A stretch of 9,236 bases of DNA, from positions 1 through 9,236 of the forward strand of contig JAKADE010000083.1 in assembly GCA_021820785.1 (NCBI GenBank), in the 5' to 3' direction. Below the pieces are notes generated by a model. That model worked only from the letters and a program-made list of their open reading frames with translations, did no database searches and had not been told where the DNA came from. The DNA is from Pseudomonadota bacterium (GTDB taxonomy: Bacteria > Pseudomonadota > Gammaproteobacteria > Steroidobacterales > Steroidobacteraceae). Made by a program: the position numbers and the translations under genes. This document shows positions 1 to 5,436 of the stretch, in pieces (the first letter of the stretch is position 1; each line of letters opens with the position of its first letter).

Positions 1-216
1 AGCACCTACACGTTCAACACCGGCACCGCGCGCCACTTGTTCTGCTCGGTCTGCGGCATCAAGTCGTTCTACGTGCCGCGCTCGCATCCGGACGGCTTCA
101 GCGTCAACGCACGCTGCCTGGATGCAGGTACGGTGCGCGAACTGACGGTGCGCGCGTTCGACGGTCAGCACTGGGAGCAGAGCTATCCTGAGGGCCGGGG
201 CGAATTCGAGCGGTGA
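1..216 (+). CDS. GFA/CENP-V domain protein (glutathione-dependent formaldehyde-activating enzyme family), C-terminal part
   Basis: The reading frame is open from the left edge, so only the last 71 residues are seen. They match the C-terminal part of the GFA domain: YTFNTGTARHLFC, then CSVCG (a CxxCG zinc-binding pair at visible residues 15-18), then FYVPRSHPDGFSVNARCLD, typical of the family. GFA proteins are small cytoplasmic zinc-binding proteins. The founding member was reported to speed the joining of formaldehyde and glutathione, but most relatives have no proven substrate, so the domain call is firm and the function is not. The gene converges on the lipoprotein gene, with only about 21 bases between the two stop codons and no clear terminator hairpin in that gap. 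Confidence 0.88.
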   Translation, partial: STYTFNTGTARHLFCSVCGIKSFYVPRSHPDGFSVNARCLDAGTVRELTVRAFDGQHWEQSYPEGRGEFER

Positions 217-237
217 ATCCGCCTGCGGCCCGCAGGT

Positions 238-573
238 TCAATAGCGATCCCGGATCCAGCGGCCGCCGACCATCCGCCAGCCGCGCGGCGTGTGCACCCA
301 GCGCCGCGGCACCCAATGAAAGCCCGCCCGCGGCGGTGCCCATCGGCCGCGCACCCAGACGTAGCCGCGCGGGGCCCAGCGCCAGTAGCCGCCAAGCCAT
401 ACGTAGCCCGGATAGGGTGGCGCTCCGTAGTACTGCACCGGGGGCGGCGGCGGCGCGACGCGCACGACCGGTCCGTAGTAGCGGCCCGGCGGGGCGACCA
501 CACAGGCGCTGAGCGTCAGGGACAGACCGGCGGCGAGCGCCGCAATGACGGCACGGGTGGGAGACCTTGGCAT
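238..573 (-). CDS. YXWGXW-repeat lipoprotein
   Basis: This encodes a predicted 111-residue lipoprotein. The N-terminus is a lipoprotein signal: positively charged MPRSPTR, a hydrophobic stretch at residues 8-20, and the lipobox LSAC with the lipidated Cys at 24. The mature part starts with a Pro/Tyr-rich linker (residues 28-56) and then carries four aromatic repeats of the Y-x-W-x-x-G-x-W type: YVWLGGYW (57-64), YVWVRGRW (71-78), FHWVPRRW (85-92) and WRMVGGRW (99-106). Proteins with these repeats are widespread in proteobacteria and sit in the cell envelope; their role is unknown. The ATG is preceded by GAGG with a 5-base spacer, which supports this start. It lies on the same strand as the RcnB-like gene, 138 bases downstream of it, so the two envelope genes could be co-transcribed unless the hairpin between them intervenes. 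Confidence 0.85.
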   Translation of the reverse strand: MPRSPTRAVIAALAAGLSLTLSACVVAPPGRYYGPVVRVAPPPPPVQYYGAPPYPGYVWLGGYWRWAPRGYVWVRGRWAPPRAGFHWVPRRWVHTPRGWRMVGGRWIRDRY

Positions 574-669
574 GTGGACCTCGTAGTCCCCCGGGAGGGG
601 GGGATTTGACTGCTAGAACGCCGGACGAGCCCGGCGGTGCACCGGCGCGCGGCCGGATCCCCGTTTTTT

Positions 670-699
670 GCCGGCCGCGGGGTGCAACCCGCGGCCGGC
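670..699. repeat. perfect 12-bp inverted repeat between the two envelope genes
   Basis: The arms GCCGGCCGCGGG (670-681) and CCCGCGGCCGGC (688-699) are fully complementary around a 6-base loop. The hairpin starts 13 bases past the stop codon of the RcnB-like gene, where a transcription terminator would be expected. Read in the direction of that gene, however, it is followed by six A rather than by a U tract, so it is not a standard intrinsic terminator. It may instead stabilise the mRNA 3' end, attenuate read-through into the lipoprotein gene, or be a general repeat element. Confidence 0.6.
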
Positions 700-711
700 C
701 ACCCTACTGGG

Positions 712-1203
712 TCAATGGAACTCGTGGGCGATCACGTCGGCGACCACCCCCGTCGCGACCGCCGCGAGCACGGCATCGCCATCGACCCGAACCCAGTAAT
801 ACCCCGGCGGTGGCGGCGCCAAATGATAATAAGCGGCATCCGGAATGATGTAGGCCGGCGCCCGATAGGCGATCGGCAGCCGCTCACCGCGCCGCCACAC
901 CCGGTAGTAATAGCCCGGCGGCCGACGGTACGCACCGTCGTCGAAATCACCCCAGCGGCGGGCGCGCCAGCCCTCGCCATCGTGCGCTCGGCGCCAGTCG
1001 CGCCGCTCGCGCCAGTCCTGGTGCTCGCGCCAGTCGCGGTGCTCGCGCCAATCCCGATGCTCGCGATCGTCGCGGTGATCTTCGTGATGCCACTCACGAT
1101 GGTCACCCCCATCGTGGTGTCCGTCCCAGTGCGGCGGATCGGCCAGCGCCAGCGAGCTCGTCAGCAGCGACAGCACCATGCCGGCGATGATCATGCGTTT
1201 CAT
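712..1203 (-). CDS. RcnB-family periplasmic protein with His/Arg/Trp hexapeptide repeats
   Basis: The predicted protein has 163 residues. A Sec signal peptide is clear: MKRM, a hydrophobic core to residue 18, and cleavage after ALA at 21. Residues 22-48 are rich in His, Asp and Arg. Residues 43-72 form a tandem hexapeptide repeat of the form H-R-D-W-R-E. The C-terminal half (about 96-160) matches the RcnB family pattern: YRVWRRGERLP, then YxxPDAAYYHLAPPPPGYYWVRVDGDAVLAAVATG. In E. coli RcnB is a periplasmic protein needed for nickel/cobalt homeostasis; most homologues are uncharacterised, and metal binding here is inferred from the His-rich segment. The start at 1203 is chosen over longer in-frame extensions because it gives a proper signal peptide and has GGGGAG six bases upstream. 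It is divergent from the permease gene and upstream of the lipoprotein gene. Confidence 0.87.
   Translation of the reverse strand: MKRMIIAGMVLSLLTSSLALADPPHWDGHHDGGDHREWHHEDHRDDREHRDWREHRDWREHQDWRERRDWRRAHDGEGWRARRWGDFDDGAYRRPPGYYYRVWRRGERLPIAYRAPAYIIPDAAYYHLAPPPPGYYWVRVDGDAVLAAVATGVVADVIAHEFH
988..1077 (-). repeat. 18-bp tandem coding repeat (about five copies)
   Basis: Five consecutive 18-base units inside the RcnB-like gene encode HRDDRE, HRDWRE, HRDWRE, HQDWRE and RRDWRR. The units are close to identical at the base level (shared core CTCGCGCCAGTC on the plus strand), which points to expansion by slippage or unequal exchange. Copy number could therefore vary between strains without breaking the reading frame. 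Confidence 0.8.
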
Positions 1204-1554
1204 GGAACACTCCCCGTGATACGGCCTCGAGCCGCACCGACAGGATCGCGCACGTTCCCTGAGCGCCCGCTGAATGGATCCGCCGGCTTCGCCCCGGAGG
1301 AAACTGAGTGGCGCGGGGTCCGGGCGGCGCACGCGCCGCCAATCGACCCGAGCGGCTGGACCTGTACCGCCGGGGAGCCCGCCACACATCCCGCGCGCGG
1401 CCACGGCAGGGCCCTGCCCGCCGGCGAGCGTCAAGCGCAGCCTCGGCCGCGGGCGCGAGACCGGAACACGCCGGCAGCAGCGCCCGAGCGCAGACGCTGC
1501 TAGAGTCTGCGCCGCCCGTCCCCACCGGGACCGCACACACTCGAACCTGCCACC
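1204..1554. other. divergent intergenic region between the RcnB-like and permease genes
   Basis: This 351-base stretch must contain the promoters for two genes transcribed away from each other. It is very GC-rich and no gene is convincing in it; the open frames that cross it have the composition expected of chance frames in GC-rich DNA. No strong -35/-10 pair stands out for either direction. The one notable element is the palindrome near the permease, listed separately. Confidence 0.55.
1490..1510. promoter_or_regulatory. 21-bp imperfect palindrome upstream of the permease, overlapping a possible extended -10
   Basis: The outer arms GCAGAC and GTCTGC are perfect, and two of the three inner positions next to the centre also pair (CT with AG). 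Within it lies TGC-TAGAGT (1498-1506), which resembles an extended -10 element (TGN followed by four of six TATAAT matches). The site ends 44 bases before the permease ATG. It could be an operator for a dimeric regulator or a hairpin in the leader. There is no matching -35, so this is only a candidate. Confidence 0.28.
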
Positions 1555-2931
1555 ATGAGCACCCAGCTGAAAGCCGGCTCCCTGTCCTTCATCGAATCCC
1601 TCGTGATGGGGGTGGCCGGCAGTGCGCCTGGCTACTCCATCGCGGTGAGCACCGTCGCGCTGCTGGCCGCCGCCGGCACACTCGCGCCCGGCGCGCTCAT
1701 CATCTTTGCCGTACCCATGCTCGGCATCGCGGTCGCCTACAAAGCGTTGAACCGGCACACGGCACACGCGGGAGCCGCTTATCAGTGGACGTCGGCGACC
1801 TTCGGGCCGCTGCTCGGCTATTTCTCCGGATGGGCCCTGCTGGTCGCGTCCATGGTGTTCATGATCACCGGCTCGCTGCCCATCGCGACCTCGACGCTCG
1901 ATTTCATCAACCCGGCGCTCGCTGGCAACGTGGTGCTCACCACTGCGGTGGCCAGCGTGTGGTTTCTGCTGGTCGCCGTGGTCCTGATCAAGGGCATCGA
2001 GATCACCAGCAAGGTGCAGCTGATCCTGAGCTCAATCGAACTGGCGATTCTCGGTCTGGTCCTGGTGGCGGCGTTCGTACACGCCGGCGCCGTACCGCTC
2101 GCCACCCCCTTCAGCTGGTCGTGGTTCGGGCTGCACTACACCCCTGCCGCCCTGTCCGGCGCAGCCCTGGTCTCGATCTTTTTCTATTGGGGCTGGGACG
2201 TCACCGCCAACCTCTCCGAGGAGACGCGCGACGCCGAGCAGACCGCCGGTAATGGCGGGTTCTCCTCCGTGTTCGTCACGATCGGCTTTTACGTCGCCTT
2301 CACTCTGGCGACGCTGTTCCTGTTCACGCTGCACGATGCCCGCAACGTCTCGGACAACATCATCTACGCCATCGCGCTGCGCGCCGGCCTGGGGCGCGCC
2401 GGGGCGCTGTTCGCCTCCATCGCCGTGATCCTCTCGAGCATCGGCACGCTGGAAACCACCATGCTGCAGTTCTCACGCACGCTGTTCGCCATGGGTCGCG
2501 ACGGCGCCATGCCGCCCGTGTTCGGTGTGTGCAGCCCACGGACCCAGACGCCCGTGCGCGCCATGTATCTGTTGATCGGCATCGGGCTTGCCGTCCTGTG
2601 GGCGGCGAGCCTGATGCCGAGCGTCAACGACATCATCCAGGACAGCGTCAATGCGATCGGCGTGCAGGTCGCCTATTACTACGGTCTGGCGGGGCTGGCC
2701 GCGGCCTGGACGTTCCGCTCGCTGTACAAGGAGTCCGTGCTGCGGTGGCTGGGGATTGCGGTCTTTCCGTTTCTGAGCGCGGTCTCTCTCATCGGCATGG
2801 GCTTGTACGCCCCCACAACCTTCAATCCCCTCACCAAGGCCGTAGGCGTCGGCGGACTGGCGATCGGCATCGTGTTCTTCCGGCCTCGTCGGCGCGTGAC
2901 GCCGGCCTCTGCCGTGTCTGCGGCAGAATGA
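1555..2931 (+). CDS. APC-superfamily amino-acid permease
   Basis: The 458-residue integral membrane protein is hydrophobic throughout, with about 12 predicted helices, the usual length and plan for amino acid-polyamine-organocation transporters. Family hallmarks are present: GVAGSAPGYSIA in helix 1 (residues 19-30, the Gly-rich unwound segment that contacts substrate), FFYWGWDVTANLSEET across the end of helix 6 and the following loop (209-224), and the SRTLFAMGRDGAMP loop (307-320). It probably imports an amino acid or related organic cation across the inner membrane by proton coupling or exchange; the substrate cannot be read from the sequence. No good Shine-Dalgarno sequence precedes the ATG at 1555, but the protein starts sensibly with a short polar tail. 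It is a single-gene unit: the next gene on this strand is not seen, and the IS remnant lies downstream. Confidence 0.9.
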   Translation: MSTQLKAGSLSFIESLVMGVAGSAPGYSIAVSTVALLAAAGTLAPGALIIFAVPMLGIAVAYKALNRHTAHAGAAYQWTSATFGPLLGYFSGWALLVASMVFMITGSLPIATSTLDFINPALAGNVVLTTAVASVWFLLVAVVLIKGIEITSKVQLILSSIELAILGLVLVAAFVHAGAVPLATPFSWSWFGLHYTPAALSGAALVSIFFYWGWDVTANLSEETRDAEQTAGNGGFSSVFVTIGFYVAFTLATLFLFTLHDARNVSDNIIYAIALRAGLGRAGALFASIAVILSSIGTLETTMLQFSRTLFAMGRDGAMPPVFGVCSPRTQTPVRAMYLLIGIGLAVLWAASLMPSVNDIIQDSVNAIGVQVAYYYGLAGLAAAWTFRSLYKESVLRWLGIAVFPFLSAVSLIGMGLYAPTTFNPLTKAVGVGGLAIGIVFFRPRRRVTPASAVSAAE

Positions 2932-3109
2932 CGCCAAACGCAGGTGCGCCGCCGCGACAGGACCGCATGCACCTCGGGCTGCACCGAGACTCGGGCGGGC
3001 GGAGGGCAGCCGCGACCGGCGCAGGAACGTGCGCACTGGGCACGACTTGATGTCCACTCCCGCGCTTTCCTGCTGATTTATTGCCGAGATTTCTTGCATG
3101 GGCATGGAG

Positions 3110-3479
3110 AGAGTACTGGTACCCCTCGGGCTGCTCGGCCTTGTACTCCTGCCACAGCAGAGCGAGGGTCACGCGGTGATCGCGCCGGGCGAGCTCGCCG
3201 CGGATATAGGCCCAGGCCGGCTCCGGGCGCCCCCCGACCCTTGAGCGTCGAGTTCCCCTGGGTCGGGTACAGCCGCGCCTCGAGTTCGCCCTCGTTCAGG
3301 GCGGCAACGACCGCCCAATCCGTGAGCCCGGCCACTTGGGCGCGCCTGAGGCTGTCTGAGACCGCCGCCTTGCCGCACCCCACCACTCGCGCCAGCTGCC
3401 GGCGGCTCCTCACGCCGCCCGCCACATGCAGCCGCAGAACGTCTTTGATCTTTTGCATCGCAAGCCTCTCTCGGGCCAC
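3110..3479 (-). pseudogene. istA: istA, IS21-family transposase, 5' fragment with a frameshift
   Basis: The frame starting with GTG at 3479 (or ATG at 3458) encodes ERLAMQKIKDVLRL, then a helix-turn-helix region (RSRRQLARVVGCGKAAVSDSLRRAQVAGL), then ELEARLYP, which is the N-terminal pattern of IstA transposases. At a run of six G on the coding strand (3230-3235) the frame is lost. If one G is ignored it continues as GRPEPAWAYIRGELARRDHRVTLALLWQEYKAEQPEGYQYS, the next conserved block of IstA. After YQYS (3110) no further IstA similarity is seen in any frame, so the integrase-like DDE domain is absent. The product could at most be a DNA-binding fragment. The family call rests on these motif runs, read by eye. 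Confidence 0.82.
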
Positions 3480-3626
3480 CTCATCGCTCCCGTTGCCCAA
3501 AGGGGCGAACGGTGGCGGTGGATAAGGCGTGCGTCGAATCGCTCCGGCCCGGGGCCGCCCGGGCTCCGCAAACATGCCGGACAACGTTCCAACCAAGGCG
3601 GACAGCAATCCGGCGGGCCGTCCAAA

Positions 3627-3717
3627 GTGTCCGCCATCACTCCGGAACAGTATCCGTCATGCCGCCGGAATGGTGTCCGCCATCACTCCGGAATCGCGTC
3701 CGTCTTGGACCGGTGCA
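3627..3717. repeat. IS21-type terminal repeat array, four units with 23-bp period
   Basis: Units begin at 3627, 3650, 3673 and 3696 and follow the pattern TGTCCG, eight bases, CCGGAA. Units one and three are identical over 21 bases; unit two differs at five of these; unit four is degenerate (GTCCG in register, CCGG one base early, ending in TGCA). Multiple short repeats near the tips are a known feature of IS21-family elements, where they are taken to be transposase binding sites. The position upstream of istA and reading outward fits the istA-proximal end. Confidence 0.75.
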
Positions 3718-3828
3718 CGCAATATGGACAGAGCGTAAGGGGGAGTCGTCTGCGTTTACTCCATTCACTGATCGGGGTGGAGTGACCGCCCGGGTTCACA
3801 TCCGAGCATGCACTCGTGCAGCAATACG

Positions 3829-3842
3829 TGACGCCTGCGTCA
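3829..3842. repeat. 14-bp palindrome at the stop codon of the CPBP protease gene
   Basis: TGACGC and GCGTCA are perfectly complementary around CT, and the site overlaps the TGA stop of the protease gene. In the direction of that gene it could form a small hairpin, but no T tract follows, so it is not a convincing intrinsic terminator. Confidence 0.35.
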
Positions 3843-4721
3843 GTCGAGGACGAGCCGGGCGCTCGCGGGTCTCCAGAGTCCGCGGCGCACGGCCAGCGCG
3901 AGCAGTACCAGGGCCGCCGCGAGACATACGGCAATTGCGACGATCGATGCTTCGGGCCCGAACTTTCCGCCCGTCAGCAGCGTCGGGCCGCTCAGCGCGA
4001 CGGCAAATATGCCCTTGCCGGCCGAGAAGCCGGACACGGAGACGCCAAACACACCGCCTTCCGTGAAGTTCCACCCCAGATGCAGCCCAATGGCGAACCA
4101 CAGGTTGCGCGTGAGGGCGTAGGCGGCGCCGAGCAAGATCCCGGCCTCGAGCGCAATCGCCAAGGTCGAGAGCACCGTCGCACCGGGGTTGAGGGCATGC
4201 AGTAGGCCAAAGACGGCGGCCGAACAGATCAACGCCCAGAACGTGCCGAGACTGTCTTCGAGAACACGGAACACCCCGCCTCGGAATGCCAACTCCTCGC
4301 CGATCGCCGCGACGATCGACGCGGCAAGCACGGGAATCACATCGAAATGGCTCGACACGTCTCCCCAACGCGCGACGCCTGCGGCGCCCAAGATTGCGAA
4401 TACAGTTGCGAACAGTGCGAGTCCCACAGCCACGCCGGCAAGCGCCTGCAATCCCGACGGCGAGATCTCCCGGGCCTTGCGGCGCTCGAAGCCCCAGACC
4501 AGCGCGATATAAAGCGCCACCAGCATCGCTCCCAGTACAAGCGAGACTCCCAAGCCGACCCAGTCGCGGCTCGTGGGAGTCGCATGCTTGAACGCCCAGA
4601 TGCGCGCGAGCTGCGCTCCGATGTCGCCCGCTAGCAAGAGTGCGAATAAGGCGATTAGACGTACTGGCGCTAAGCGCCGCACGGCCGGTCGAGCGGTCAA
4701 TGCTGTCGTTGTATTGTTCAT
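3840..4721 (-). CDS. CPBP family intramembrane glutamic/metalloprotease
   Basis: The predicted protein has 293 residues and about eight hydrophobic segments. It belongs to the CPBP (CAAX protease and bacteriocin-processing, also called Abi or Rce1-like) family. All three active-site motifs are present: EELAFRG (142-148, the EExxxR motif), FGLLH (171-175, FxxxH) and HLGWN (214-218, HxxxN). The enzyme should therefore be active and cut within or next to the membrane. Family members include the eukaryotic CAAX prenyl protease Rce1 and bacterial proteins tied to bacteriocin immunity; the substrate here is unknown. I chose the ATG at 4721 rather than an in-frame start 44 codons further up, because the extension is polar, lacks family resemblance and overlaps the fossil end of the CDGSH gene. 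The Shine-Dalgarno sequence is weak. It is flanked by the IS21 remnant and the decayed CDGSH gene. Confidence 0.87.
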   Translation of the reverse strand: MNNTTTALTARPAVRRLAPVRLIALFALLLAGDIGAQLARIWAFKHATPTSRDWVGLGVSLVLGAMLVALYIALVWGFERRKAREISPSGLQALAGVAVGLALFATVFAILGAAGVARWGDVSSHFDVIPVLAASIVAAIGEELAFRGGVFRVLEDSLGTFWALICSAAVFGLLHALNPGATVLSTLAIALEAGILLGAAYALTRNLWFAIGLHLGWNFTEGGVFGVSVSGFSAGKGIFAVALSGPTLLTGGKFGPEASIVAIAVCLAAALVLLALAVRRGLWRPASARLVLD

Positions 4722-4734
4722 TGGAATCTGTCGG

Positions 4735-4757
4735 TAAAACCAGGGCTCGCCAGCCCT
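4735..4757 (-). terminator. possible intrinsic terminator upstream of the CPBP gene
   Basis: Read on the minus strand, AGGGCT and AGCCCT form a 6-bp GC-rich stem with a GGCG loop (4742-4757), followed by GG and then TTTTA (4739-4735). It could end transcripts coming from the CDGSH gene and the jet operon before the protease gene. The stem is short and the T run has only four bases, so it is a weak candidate. Confidence 0.35.
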
Positions 4758-4822
4758 TGATCCTACTTGAGATTTGAAGAGCACACCGCCTTCAGTTCGA
4801 TCCGGCCGCTCCATTCGCTGGT

Positions 4823-4864
4823 GAATCCAATTCACGCGTGCGAGCCGCCGCAAAATGTCTTAAC
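4823..4864 (-). pseudogene. fossil second CDGSH motif of the adjacent iron-sulfur gene
   Basis: In frame beyond the TAG stop (4865-4867) of the CDGSH gene, the minus strand reads V-K-T-F-C-G-G-S-H-A, a TGA stop (4832-4834), then I-G-F. With the CRCGH before the stop, this lines up with the usual second cluster motif CRCGxSxNKPFCDGSHAxxGF. Cys and His ligands are still encoded, but two stop codons interrupt it and Asp of CDGSH has become Gly. This is what remains of the C-terminal iron-sulfur domain. Confidence 0.72.
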
Positions 4865-5353
4865 CTACGGGTGTCCGCAGCGGCACCGCCTGGCCTCGGT
4901 CAGTCTTGCGATCGCACGCCCGGTTCCGGACAGAATCTCGACATTGCCTTCGACATCCAACGGGCCGTTGCGCTGCGGGCGCACCTGCACCGGTCCATCG
5001 CGAGCCGAAAGCGGCACTTTCGGGGGCGCGCCGGTGGCCAGGAGCGCGGCCTCCGCGTGCGACCCATCGCAGAATGGCTTGTTCTTTGATGCGCCACATC
5101 GGCACAGAGTGCCGCGAACACCTCTCCTGGCCTCGTCGATCAGCAACGGCGCGCGCATTGCGTAGGGCCCGTTCTCCCGGACGGAGACGAGATTGACCTG
5201 CGGCGCCGCCTCCGCCGGCCCGCCATCGTGACCGTCGTAATAAATGGCGCCGGAAGCACAATTATGGGCAATTTGGACAATTGCCTCCGCCGTCGCAGCG
5301 TCAGGCGTGATCCATGGTCCGGAAATATTGGCCTGGTGGCCATTGGAGCTCAA
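4865..5353 (-). CDS. CDGSH iron-sulfur domain protein, shortened at both ends (probable pseudogene)
   Basis: The open frame has 162 residues and starts with TTG. Relatives normally join an N-terminal 4Fe-4S mono-cluster domain (Fer4_19 type) to two CDGSH 2Fe-2S motifs and are thought to act in redox or iron-sulfur chemistry in the cytoplasm. Here residues 12-39 (GPWITPDAATAEAIV to NCASGAIYYD) are the second half of the 4Fe-4S domain and keep only its last Cys. Residues 83-98 (CRCGASKNKPFCDGSH) are one complete CDGSH motif with all three Cys and the His. The protein then runs through NGPLDVEGNVEILSGTGRAIARL to CRCGHP and stops exactly where the second CDGSH motif should follow. The missing parts are visible as decayed sequence on both sides. 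One 2Fe-2S site could still form if the gene is expressed, so loss of function is likely but not certain. It lies 83 bases downstream of jetD on the same strand. Confidence 0.75.
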   Translation of the reverse strand: MSSNGHQANISGPWITPDAATAEAIVQIAHNCASGAIYYDGHDGGPAEAAPQVNLVSVRENGPYAMRAPLLIDEARRGVRGTLCRCGASKNKPFCDGSHAEAALLATGAPPKVPLSARDGPVQVRPQRNGPLDVEGNVEILSGTGRAIARLTEARRCRCGHP

Positions 5354-5367
5354 CGAGTATGCGAGCA
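5354..5367 (-). pseudogene. out-of-frame 5' piece of the 4Fe-4S domain of the CDGSH gene
   Basis: Just upstream of the TTG start, in a different frame, the minus strand encodes C-S-H-T-R (5367-5353) and then meets TGA. Fer4_19 domains in this family typically have C-x-H-x-R-x-C about a dozen residues before the ANxxGPWI segment, which is preserved in the main frame. The distance here is about 13 bases too short, consistent with a small frame-breaking deletion that removed further cysteines. The match is short, so confidence is modest. Confidence 0.4.
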
Positions 5368-5436
5368 GAGCGCAGCACGTCGATCAACTCCCGTCTATGA
5401 GGTCCGCTGCGTAGAGACCCTTTCAACCCTCCTCGT

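Larger units (their letters stand above)
3110..3717 (-). mobile_element. remnant of an IS21-family insertion sequence (istA-side end only)
   Basis: One end of an IS21-type element survives. Reading inward on the minus strand from the outer tip near 3717 there is an array of 23-bp-period terminal repeats (3627-3717), then about 150 bases of leader, then the first third or so of istA (from 3479). istA similarity stops abruptly near 3110, about 180 bases from the stop of the permease gene. The rest of istA, all of istB and the opposite terminal repeats are missing, so the copy cannot move on its own. Two further CGGACA boxes 21 bases apart (3578-3583 and 3599-3604) lie in the leader, in the orientation opposite to the outer array. 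The outer boundary is set only approximately, at a TGCA tip. Confidence 0.75.

Noticed and set aside
637..1503. 288-codon plus-strand open frame
   Set aside because: It is antisense to the RcnB-like gene and runs through the intergenic region; the Ala/Pro/Arg composition is that of a chance frame.
1204..1767. Long N-terminal extension of the RcnB-like frame
   Set aside because: The extension covers the divergent promoter region and the start of the permease gene, and would bury the signal peptide. The ATG at 1203 has a good ribosome site and signal peptide.
2973..2988. Terminator after the permease gene
   Set aside because: CTCGG/CCGAG is a 5-bp stem with no T tract; too weak to call.
2473..3105. 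210-codon minus-strand open frame
   Set aside because: It is antisense to the permease gene and its composition is rich in Arg, Gly and Pro; no family resemblance.
3078..3608. 176-codon minus-strand frame taken as one intact gene
   Set aside because: Only its middle part matches IstA; the start lies in the IS leader and the end follows a frameshift, so it is annotated as a fragment instead.
3627..3717. CRISPR array
   Set aside because: The period is only 23 bp with conserved boxes throughout and no unique spacers; the IstA fragment next to it explains it as an IS end.
4722..4853. 44-codon N-terminal extension of the CPBP protease
   Set aside because: The extension is polar, unlike the family, and overlaps the fossil CDGSH sequence and the possible terminator.
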